From: Astrothelium macrocarpum
Lineage: Eukaryota > Ascomycota > Dothideomycetes > Trypetheliales > Trypetheliaceae
NCBI GenBank assembly: GCA_021030915.1
Contig: JAGEMR010000022.1
Location: 310,001 to 374,000 of the forward strand
Length of the DNA: 64,000 bases
Direction: 5' to 3'
Part shown: in pieces, positions 9,718 through 19,153 of the stretch
How positions within the stretch are numbered: position 1 is the first letter of the stretch
How the letters are laid out: each line of letters opens with the position of its first letter
Translations under genes and position numbers: made by a program
The notes under the pieces: generated by a model
Databases searched by the model: none
What the model saw: only the letters and a program-made list of their open reading frames with translations
What the model was told of the DNA's origin: nothing

Positions 9718-12700
9718 ATGGGTGATTATCAAGGCTCGCAAGCATTCACACAGATTTCGGGAGGGAGTGAATCTGTCAACCGTAACACCGGTTCTCTCGA
9801 TTACTCTATCACCCTTGTTGAACTTCGGGGTGTTGTTACTGCCGTGGACTTGAAAGTTTTGCTCACATATTCTGCTGGTACGGCTGGGAAGTTTGGTCTA
9901 CCGCAGAATTGGACTTTTGGAATTTCCTATGTTATACCCCATGAAAGTGTGACAACACGAGGTCGTACTTACGCTATCGATCCGCAATGGGCAGATGCCA
10001 ACGGATACCAATCTGGTCTACGATACATCAACAACCATGGCATATTCTTCAGCGTTAGCACTCCGCAGGATCTTCCTTCGGGCAACCCAGGCCAGTACGG
10101 TTGGTCTTTTAGATATGCAGATGGCGCCACTGATTACTTCGATCCTCAAGGAAAGCTACTTGAACATGACGATGTCCACGGCAACTATATCTACTACAGT
10201 TACGTGGACCCTGGCTCTAGCCCGCAGAACGCTCTTCTGGATTTTATTCAGGATTCTTGGGGACAGCAAATCAAATTCGAATATGTGCCTAGGTCTGCAA
10301 TCTATATCACAGGTCCGAACAAGGACAGAATCACCATCTCTATGGGCGTTATCGGTGTTTCGCAAGTGGAACTTCCTCTAGGCATTGTCACAAACTTCAA
10401 CTATTTCCAGGTGGCTTCTCAGACTGTTCTTCAAGGCATTCAGACATCGACAGGGCTACAAAGCTCGTTTACTTACCAGACTCTGGACTACCTAGATTCG
10501 TCAAACCAGAAACAAAAACTGCCGGCCATTCAAGATCACTTTCATCTGGACGCGGAAGATCGGGTCTTGAGTCACACCAAGTATCAATTTGGCACGGCCA
10601 CTGGCGGAAATACTTTCACTGGTTACGCAATTCGGGCAAAGATGGGCGGTGGTCTAGACGGATTAATGGACAGTGGTGCATCAAGCTACCAATATGACAC
10701 TCTCGTTCTAAATGTTGGGGCGAACGAAAATGCAATTTCTGCAAGTCGCATCTATTACAACTACTTGCATCTACCGCTCATGGAGGACCATTATGCAATT
10801 GACGCGACAGGATATATTGCCGACACCTTTCGATCTATCAATTCCTACATCATCGATCCAAATCAACATGCCCGAACCGCAAACTACACATCCCCAGTGA
10901 AGGTGGAGCATTTCAGTCGGGATCCTACAGAGCAAGCATGGCAGAATCTCCGCCTGTCAACATCGGTATCGGATGATTACGCATGCGTAACTTACATAGA
11001 CGAAGCCCTCTGGGACTCACAGTCACAAGCTTACGTCCTTCAGCAATCCAAGACGAGCGCTTACGTGCAAGCTGCATGGGGCGGGCAAATGCTTAGGGAG
11101 GAGAACTTCTCTGATGCAGTTACTGGATTCGACAAGAAGCTTGTCTATAGCCTCACCTCCGATCAGAAAGACGTGGCGTCCGTAACCACCTCCTTCCAGG
11201 ACAGCGCTGTTTCCGGCTTTACATCATGGAAGTCAAAGAGCTCAACATACGACAAGCAGGGCCGCATATTGACGGAGACAGTCGCTTGGACGGACGGTTC
11301 ATCGGCTCCCGCTGGATCGGTCCAATCTTACACCAACAGCTCACAGTATTCCTTTGACTCAAATAGCAATCAATACATTGTCATCGCGGTAGACCCACAA
11401 GGGAAGTCTTCGACAAGCAAATACGCCATCAACATCCGCAGTGGACCACTTGTCGAGAAGAATTTGCCACTGGGTCAGACGGAAACTTTCATTCACGACG
11501 CACTTGGTCGTCAAATCTCACACTCAGATGCTTCAGGCCATACCACGTCTTTCGCTTACTTGCTTAGTCAGACCGAGAACTCCGTCTCCTCTGTAACAAG
11601 CAACGGCTATCGCCTCAAACATGTTCTCGATGTTCTCAATCGCGATATACAGTTGCTAGACAACGGCGTCTCATCCAGCGAACCCTTCTCGGAGCCGACG
11701 AGGACTCTGTACAAGAAGTCGTACGATTCGCTCTCTCGCATCACTTCAAGGACTGACGGAACCGGCCTCACTACCTCGTACGATGCCTACGATGCTTTCA
11801 ACCGGATCTTGTCAGTCACGGATTCTGACGGAAACGTTACAACGAATATTTATGATGATGTGGATCTTCGAATGACAAGCTCTGTCAATGGATCCCTACG
11901 CGCCGTGACACAACTGGATGGTTTCAGCCGTAAGGTATCCACTAGCAAGTACGCCGATAGCGTTGATCCCAGGATCGACTACTGCATTACAGAGTCCTAT
12001 ACCTATGACGGTTTTGGGAAAATCAGCAAGATTGAGCACCATGAGAATGCTCTTGATGGATCAAGCAGTCTGCAACTCGATGCGATGACCCGTGTCTTTG
12101 ACGTAGAAGACAATATTCAAGCTGAGAGTCTTACGACGAAGAGTGACGTTGCGAGCGATGCCTACGATACCGTGCAAAGAAGATTCGTCCGAGATATCTT
12201 CGGTGCCATCTACACGCACAAAAAGATCACAAATTATAGCGATGGACGTTCCTTTATTTGCGATGGCGCAGTTAATATATACGACAGCTGCAAACTTCTG
12301 AAAACGCATAGAAATGAGATTGGTCAAGTTGAGACGTATACGTACAATGACAATGGATGGCGGACGAGTATGACACGATATGACGGTGCAACGGTCGATT
12401 ACACATATGACGACATGGGTAGGCTGCAGACGACTCAAAATGCCGACGAGACAGAAAGCAGGACATATTTACCGAATGATCGGCTTGCTTCTGTCGGTGT
12501 CCGATCACATGGATCGTCTGACCAATTGTCCGTAAACTATTCTTACTCTTTAGATGGATCGGCAACCGCAGTGACTTATCCAAACGGCGAAGTTACTTCA
12601 TATGGTCTAGATGAATTTGGCCGCATCGTCACCGAAAGCGATGCATATGGCGCTCAGAGGAATATGTCGTTCAATGCACAGGGACACTTCGCTTCTCGCA

Positions 12701-14664
12701 ATATTGGGGAAGACACCATTACCTACACGTATGGAACTGCGAACCATACCAACGGCCAGCTGCTACAATATATGACCACCGGCGTGAAGAAACAGTTACG
12801 TACCATCCAATACGATGGATACGGCAGAGCTAATCAAGTCGTAGCTATCGATGTCGAAGTTGGTATGAGTCTGCTGTCATTGCATTATCAATACAATGCC
12901 CAGAATAGATTGCAGACGATGCAGATAAGTTCTTCGGCATATAGTTCCAAGCAATTGAACTCCACAAAGACTTTTGCGTATGACGGATTCGGACAATTGG
13001 TGAACCAGACGACGACCTATGTAGATGGTTCGATAGACGTCTCGAGTTTTACGTACGACGGCAACTGCAATATACTGTCAAGCACCGAAAATGATGTTAC
13101 AGAGCATCGGACCTACAATGGTATAGGTCAAAGAACTGATTCGGGCTTCGTGTACGACGCAAATGGCCGGATGATAACGGGCAGTTTGGAGAGAAAATAC
13201 ACGTACTACGCCGATGACCGTTTGAAGTCAACCAACGATACGATCTTCACCTACCACCCCGATAGCTCCCTTGCTTCGTCAAGCACCAGCACCAGCACTA
13301 CGTCATTCTTCTACGATAATGGCGCCGTAAACGCTTCCGAAACCGACAATGTCGCTAAGTCCTACCAGCTCGAGCCCGGCCGTCGCATATCCTCCTACGA
13401 TCACACCACCTCCATCTCTACCTACTTTCTCGACTCCAACGGCTCTACCGTCCTATCTGTAACGCCTTCCAGTACCACCAGCGCCTCATATACCCCCTAC
13501 GGTGGACCCGCAGACTCCAACAGCCCCGACCCTTCCCAAGACCCCTTTGGCTACCGCCAAGAATACACCTCGCCTTCCGGTCTCATCTACCTACGTGCAC
13601 GCTTCTACAACCCCGACTACGCCGCCTTCCTCACCATGGACCCCACGAAAAAAGAGAATCGCTACGCGTACGCCGACGGCGATCCCATCAACCGCTCCGA
13701 CCCGACTGGCAACCTACCCATCGGCGCTTTAACCACTTCCGTCGTCGTTGGGACAGTTTCGACCATCGTCCTTGGGATTGTAACCGGTGGGCTGGCGGCG
13801 TTTGTCTTCGGGCCAACGTGTGTCGCTGCTTCGGTCACCGCAGCGGCGGTGTCGAGTGCAGGAGGCAACGTCATCAGTGACGTTGTGGGACGAGCAGTTG
13901 CACATCAGAAGATTTCAGGGACCGATCTTGCTATCGACGCTGTTGCGGGCGCCGTTGGAGGAGCTGTAGAGGCTGGGTCAGGAGGTGCGGCGGCGACGTG
14001 GATCCATGGACTGTGTGAGGCAAGGGGGATGAGCGCGAGAGCAATTAGCGATGTGGAAAAGGCTGTCTCGGGCAGTATTGGGGGAGCGGCCGGGTCGTTT
14101 TCGAATAAGATGGTGGATGACGTCCTCCATGGGAATTCGTTCGGGAGTGATGGGGCCTTGAGTTTTGTGACGGGGGCGCTGAATGGAGCGGGGGGAGGGA
14201 TTTGGAAGAGTAGGCGTCATTGGCTGCTTGCGAAACTGAAAACCTTGCCTGTGAGGCTGACGCCAGATCGCTTAATTGACCAGTGGATGGAGCAAACGGA
14301 ACCGAGGTTGACGAGTTTTGTGTCGAGGGCGGAGCACGAGAGCGATATGGCTGGAGTTATCACGGGCGAAAAGCTCACGGAAAACGATATGTTGCGCACT
14401 AGGGTTAGACCGGGTGAGGCGTATAATACTTTGACCATTCACAGGCAAGGAGGGGATGTGTTTCCTACCATCAATCGTACGGTCAACGGAGTGACGGAAC
14501 AAGCTCTTAAGCCTATGAAGGGCAAGCTATTTGCGCAGCAGGTGCTGAAACCGATGCAGATGGCGTTGACCTGCTCTGGGGCTCTCTTGAACGCGCAAAG
14601 TGTCGCAGATGCATTGCAGCAAAATGTGTTTGGAAGCTATAAAGCTATTGCTCCGACGACATGA
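9718..14664 (+). CDS. RHS/YD-repeat protein, TcC/polymorphic-toxin type
   Basis: One uninterrupted 1648-aa frame. I start at the ATG at 9718 (context tagccATGg), as the frame upstream has no ATG. Residues about 1-330 form an N-terminal region with YRYADG-type strands. From about 330 to 1270 there are many tyrosine-aspartate repeats (YDAFNRI, YTYDGFGK, YTYNDNGW, YTYDDMGRL, FTYDGNCN). The RHS core lies at about 1270-1330 (DPFGYRQEY, GLIYLRARFYNP, DPINRSDPTGN). In bacterial RHS and TcC proteins this shell encloses a C-terminal toxic tip, released after the DPxG motif. The final ~315 residues start with a Gly/Ala-rich hydrophobic stretch (TSVVVGTVSTIVLGIVTGGL), then unfamiliar sequence. No signal peptide, no introns. 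Origin by transfer from bacteria is inferred. The frame shows no break. Confidence 0.9.
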   Translation: MGDYQGSQAFTQISGGSESVNRNTGSLDYSITLVELRGVVTAVDLKVLLTYSAGTAGKFGLPQNWTFGISYVIPHESVTTRGRTYAIDPQWADANGYQSGLRYINNHGIFFSVSTPQDLPSGNPGQYGWSFRYADGATDYFDPQGKLLEHDDVHGNYIYYSYVDPGSSPQNALLDFIQDSWGQQIKFEYVPRSAIYITGPNKDRITISMGVIGVSQVELPLGIVTNFNYFQVASQTVLQGIQTSTGLQSSFTYQTLDYLDSSNQKQKLPAIQDHFHLDAEDRVLSHTKYQFGTATGGNTFTGYAIRAKMGGGLDGLMDSGASSYQYDTLVLNVGANENAISASRIYYNYLHLPLMEDHYAIDATGYIADTFRSINSYIIDPNQHARTANYTSPVKVEHFSRDPTEQAWQNLRLSTSVSDDYACVTYIDEALWDSQSQAYVLQQSKTSAYVQAAWGGQMLREENFSDAVTGFDKKLVYSLTSDQKDVASVTTSFQDSAVSGFTSWKSKSSTYDKQGRILTETVAWTDGSSAPAGSVQSYTNSSQYSFDSNSNQYIVIAVDPQGKSSTSKYAINIRSGPLVEKNLPLGQTETFIHDALGRQISHSDASGHTTSFAYLLSQTENSVSSVTSNGYRLKHVLDVLNRDIQLLDNGVSSSEPFSEPTRTLYKKSYDSLSRITSRTDGTGLTTSYDAYDAFNRILSVTDSDGNVTTNIYDDVDLRMTSSVNGSLRAVTQLDGFSRKVSTSKYADSVDPRIDYCITESYTYDGFGKISKIEHHENALDGSSSLQLDAMTRVFDVEDNIQAESLTTKSDVASDAYDTVQRRFVRDIFGAIYTHKKITNYSDGRSFICDGAVNIYDSCKLLKTHRNEIGQVETYTYNDNGWRTSMTRYDGATVDYTYDDMGRLQTTQNADETESRTYLPNDRLASVGVRSHGSSDQLSVNYSYSLDGSATAVTYPNGEVTSYGLDEFGRIVTESDAYGAQRNMSFNAQGHFASRNIGEDTITYTYGTANHTNGQLLQYMTTGVKKQLRTIQYDGYGRANQVVAIDVEVGMSLLSLHYQYNAQNRLQTMQISSSAYSSKQLNSTKTFAYDGFGQLVNQTTTYVDGSIDVSSFTYDGNCNILSSTENDVTEHRTYNGIGQRTDSGFVYDANGRMITGSLERKYTYYADDRLKSTNDTIFTYHPDSSLASSSTSTSTTSFFYDNGAVNASETDNVAKSYQLEPGRRISSYDHTTSISTYFLDSNGSTVLSVTPSSTTSASYTPYGGPADSNSPDPSQDPFGYRQEYTSPSGLIYLRARFYNPDYAAFLTMDPTKKENRYAYADGDPINRSDPTGNLPIGALTTSVVVGTVSTIVLGIVTGGLAAFVFGPTCVAASVTAAAVSSAGGNVISDVVGRAVAHQKISGTDLAIDAVAGAVGGAVEAGSGGAAATWIHGLCEARGMSARAISDVEKAVSGSIGGAAGSFSNKMVDDVLHGNSFGSDGALSFVTGALNGAGGGIWKSRRHWLLAKLKTLPVRLTPDRLIDQWMEQTEPRLTSFVSRAEHESDMAGVITGEKLTENDMLRTRVRPGEAYNTLTIHRQGGDVFPTINRTVNGVTEQALKPMKGKLFAQQVLKPMQMALTCSGALLNAQSVADALQQNVFGSYKAIAPTT

Positions 14665-15996
14665 TGTGGAGAACGCACACTCCACTCTGAAATCTGACTG
14701 GCTAATAACTCTCAAAAGTTTCGTTCCGCTTTGCAACAATTGTGCTGTCATTCGAAGTAAGGGGGAAATTTAAAATCAATTCAATTTGAGGCTATTTTAA
14801 GGCTCCGCTTATTTGGCCTCTAGCAATAATTATTCTCTTTATGCCTTTATTACTCAACTCCTAGTTTTAGAGTTGAATATCCAGATATTAATTTGTAGAG
14901 TATTTTACTGTCATTTGGGCCATCATCACCGTATGAGCCAGACCCTGCGGCCTACATGCCCAGAGACAGGTTGCTAGTAGCACTATATATGCGCGGCTGT
15001 CATCTCTCGAATTCTCCTAGGAGCGTTGCCACCACCAATACCAAATCGCGCTGGCGCACAGACATTAATATGGCTATTTTAAAAGGGGTTTTGACAAAGT
15101 CCAGTGATAGACATGCAATAGGCAACAAATTCCAAGCCGCTGCTGATAGAATATATTAAATAAGATCGGATAAGATAGTAGTCGATACGTATATTTGCAC
15201 GATCGATACCAGAACCTCCCCCAACGAGAGCGGTTTTCTCTAAACGGCAAATCCGGACCAAAATTCCCCAGCACAACCTTTACTAGAGAAAGGCCATCTT
15301 CGAACGGCTTAAACAAAACCCAAAAATGTTTAAACCTTCGGAGTATATATGACCAAACAACGATTTAGCCAGTAAAAGTAGCGCTATTGATTTTTTTTCA
15401 GAGAAACTGTCTGCAATATCGGAAATGATGATGGAAGGTCGTCGTTTATTGGAGGTGGTATTTAGATAGACGTACAGCAGTTTATGGCCTTGACTTCACC
15501 CCCAAAATTTTTCAACTCATTTGGAATTGTTTGGTTATCTCAGCCAACTTTTCAATGCTACTTCTTATTAGGTTTAGATGCCAAAATGATCCTCCCCATT
15601 TGCGCTCTCAATAAATATAGGTTTAAATAGAATCAATTTGTTATCATATTATGAGAAGTGGGTCAATTCAAAGCAAAATTAACATCATTAACTTGAAATC
15701 ACGACAGTATCACCACCATATCCCGCCAGAAGTCATCATAAGAAACATTTCATATTACGTGGGTATCGTACATCTATTCACAAAGCCACCCACCCCCCTT
15801 CGCCAAAGGAAAAATCTCAGCAAGCAGCGGAGCTATTTACATCCGCAATAGTGCTTGCATCACAATTCAAAAGTTCCAAACCGACTTATCCACACGAGCA
15901 ATCAACGCCATTAATCCACGCCCATAATCCCACCCATCCATTCCGTCTCATCACCCAGTCACCATCCACCCATCCACATCACCCATCCCTAACTCA
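14665..15996. other. AT-rich intergenic, no supported gene
   Basis: 1.33 kb between two convergent genes. I see no coding structure and no immunity-like small gene directly after the RHS gene. The last few hundred bases (about 15780-15990) are C-rich and fit the 3' UTR of the minus-strand KCH gene. Confidence 0.5.
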
Positions 15997-18028
15997 TTAC
16001 ATCCGCCCATAACCTCCGCCCTGCGCATACTCCCCACCACCACCCATCCTCCCCACACCACCATTCACCCCCGTCGTCGCGGACCTCGCGGGCACAGCCG
16101 CAGGCGACGCGCCATAATCATCAAACGCGGACGGACGATACGGATCCGTGGCGGAGCGCTGCGGCGCACGGGGACCAAAGTAATCCGCGGGCGGCTGCGA
16201 GCGGAACGACGCCGGGGACGTGATGTCGCGGCGGGGCGTGCTGTTCGCCGAGCGCAGGCTGGGGTTGAAGGGGGTGTAGGCCGCGTTGGGTGGTGTGGTG
16301 GAGGGCGCGATCGGCGGCTGCATGCTGAGTTCGTAGACGTCGCCGGCGGGCGGAGGCGAGGTGGTGAAGCCGGTGTTTTGGCGGGATGGGGCGTAGGGCC
16401 GGGTGAAGGAGTCTTGGGTGGTGGTGCGCGAGAGGGGGCTGAAGGTGCGGGTTGCGATACTGTCTTGGGTGTTGGAGCGCGCGGGGGGGCTGAATGCGCG
16501 GCTTGCCATGCTGTCTTGAGTGGGTTGGCGGGAGGGGCCGTTGGGGCGGTAGCCGTTGCTGTGGTAGGAAGGTGCGGGTGTGGTGGGTGAAGGACGGGAC
16601 ATTTGCGAGGCACCGGAGATGTTGCGGTTGATTGCAGGACGGCCGAAGTTGTCTTGCGAGTAGTTGGGCAGAGGTTTGCGAACTGGTTCGGAAGTGCCCA
16701 TCATAGCTGGATCTGATAGAAGGGGCGCGTCGGAGTCAAGACTTGCGAATGAAGAGTTTGTATCCATTCTTGCAAATGGCGGTGCCATGCCATCTTCCTC
16801 GATGTCCGGTAATGTTGGTTGACGCTGCAAAGCCGGCGCATTGTTTCCGTTGCGGGAGGGTGCTCGAGATGTATAGGCCGGCAGGGTGGATTGGCTCGTT
16901 GATCTCGAAAGAACGGATTCGGCATATTTATCTTCCTTCGCATCTTCCAGTTGCGGCAAGGTTGGCTGCCTCTGAGCAGTTGGTCGTAAACCTTTCTTGA
17001 TCGCATCGCGATCCTCTTTAAGCTGTCGTTTTCTCTCCTTCCTTTCTTCGTCCTCGAGCGCCTTTTGCACCTTGTCACTGACAATCCTACTCACACGCCG
17101 ATTGATTTTCCGACGACAATAAACGGAGAGCCTGCCATCACTTGCCGGAACGTAATGCCAAAGGAAAAACACATAAAACAGCATAGCAAAGAACAAGGCC
17201 AGCGCAGTGAGAAACCAGATCACAAAGGTGAATAGCATGCTACCCAAAATGACAGCTTGCTTAGTTTCGGTTTGCGCAAGAATTTTGAGGTTATCAAAAA
17301 ATTGACCAATGTCAGAATTAGCGGCATGTTGTCCAGCGGGAAGCAGATCTGCTTTGGCCACAGAAATGAGAGTCACTGCATTGACAAATTGACGTGGCGC
17401 TTCTGCGAGAAGTATACGGATTGCACCTGACATCTCTTGTTAGCGCATGTGAATCAATAAAGTAGAAGACCTAATATGACTTGCCTTTGAAAGAGAAATA
17501 GACAAATAATGCTAGATAGTCAACTCCTTTCTTGCTCTTGGTCAATTCAGCAAAGACCAAGAATCTCCTGTATCCTTTGCCTGATCCAGGTCGCATGCTC
17601 TGCAGCACGACTGCCAGAGGATCCAAATAGCTCTCGGCGACGCCGCCTCTACGAATGACTCGAATGGCACGGACATATTCAAAGCCGAGAAGAACCCAGG
17701 AAAGAATGATGCAGACAGCAAAGATCCATTTGGAGATTGTAAAAGGAATAGCAGGCTTGACCTGACTGGACCAGCGATTGAAAGCGATGAGGTTTATGGC
17801 GGTAAAGGTGTCGACAGCGTAGACAGCGATAGCAACAATGCCAAGGAACCACAGCCAGCCATAGGAGAATCGAGTGATGCAAGATCTTGACCTGAAATCA
17901 TCGAGTGTCTAGAACAAAGTAATCAGTATTCATTCGGTGACAATAGACTTGCGATTGCTTACAATGTAATGCCATTTCTCTTCCTCTGCTACAACGCCCT
18001 TCTCCCGATCTCCACCACAGCAGCCCAT
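15997..18028 (-). CDS. KCH1: KCH-type fungal low-affinity potassium channel
   Basis: Three exons: 17963-18028, 17485-17908 and 15997-17426; 639 aa. The first ends at KWHYI, and TLDDFRSRSCITRF follows. The second intron begins with GC (AAAG|GCAAGT) and ends CAG, a GC-AG intron. Membrane spans at about 32-60, 72-98, 150-170 and 221-257 are followed by WHYVPASDGRLSVYCRRKI, the signature of the KCH/Prm6 family. Yeast Kch1/Prm6 mediate potassium influx at the plasma membrane that supports calcium signalling in the pheromone response. The C-terminal ~360 residues are a disordered Ser/Pro/Arg-rich tail with repeated RQPTLP and SRTTTQDS-like units; its 3' part (16000-16640) is abruptly GC-rich. Confidence 0.85.
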
Positions 18029-19153
18029 TTTTGTAAAAATCTTCTGCGATTGCTACGGTGTGGCAATTTTCCTTCTTGTATTCCAAGTCGTATGTAACCG
18101 ATGGGAATGATTTCCAGGATCAAGTGAAGTCGTACGACTTTCTAAATGTTTGTCGTCTGTGCGACTTGGTGTGAGTGAATGTAGAGACAATCTAGCTCCA
18201 AAGAAAGCAGAAGTCCTGCTTCTACAGTAAAACGAAGGTATAGAGTTGGCACAGCCTCGAGCTGTGGAGGTGTAATCGAAGACGAGTGGAAGGAGTGAAT
18301 ATTTCCAAACAAGCGAATAGAAGGGCGACAATGGTCAGGTCGTGTGCTGGCAAGGAATGTGCATGATCCTCGGCCGAGCCGTGTGTGATGGGCTATTCAA
18401 AGCCACAGTAATGTGAAAGCTAGAGAGAGGATGCCAGATCTCCGAGGCCAGTTGTTGAAGAAATGATGTTAATGGCGTCTACCGGATCCAAGGTCTCTTT
18501 GAAGGCCACCAAAGAGGCTTGCTCGGGGTCTTTATTGCGACGGCGACGATTTATTTGCTTTGTAGGAACGAGGGACCACAATGGGCGGCGGCTAAGCGAA
18601 CGGTGAAATGCAGCTTCCCATCATTGAACACGAGAGACGGCGACAGCAGCCAGCGGGTGCAGGCGACGAGGTAGGACACACATGTCCTCTGGGGAAGGGA
18701 AGGCCATGGAGTTTGCTTGCTGTCTGAGATTAATGGCGGTTTGACGCTGTCACGCTCAAACACGGCCCGTGCTTTGGCGCCTCCGCAGGGCCTGGGCTGC
18801 ACCAATCAACGCCATTCCCCTGACCGAGCTCGAACTCGTCTAGTTTGGGAGCTGAGTCTCTGCGGGAAAACCTCTTATCCGAGCCTGGAGACCCCCTTTA
18901 AGGTTAACGCCGTATTGTGAGCGCCCACCTTCTTCCATCATCTGCGGACCTCATCTGAATGCCATATTCCATGGAGTTTCTATGCGTTAGAGGAGTAGAG
19001 GACTCAAGAAGGGTCCTTGCACTGACTGATTAATCCAATAAATCGTCAACACCATCAAGGCTTACCGGCTTTAGCAATGGGTTTGCCTTGTCTCAAACTC
19101 ATGACGCGTGTTCTTTGACGTCTAAACTTTCCAATATTGCGCCGATTCACCTT
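18029..19153. other. Divergent intergenic region KCH / NLR
   Basis: 1.1 kb between divergently transcribed genes, presumably holding both promoters. Nothing coding is supported. Confidence 0.5.

Noticed and set aside
9718..14664. Bacterial contamination as the explanation for the RHS gene
   Set aside because: The same contiguous sequence carries intron-containing fungal genes on both sides; mis-assembly remains possible but has no visible junction.
14665..15996. Search for an immunity or cognate gene downstream of the RHS gene
   Set aside because: Only short AT-rich frames; nothing with a plausible start or domain.
16065..16613. 182-aa Pro/Ala/Arg-rich frame in the KCH tail
   Set aside because: Shifted-frame shadow of the disordered KCH C-terminus.
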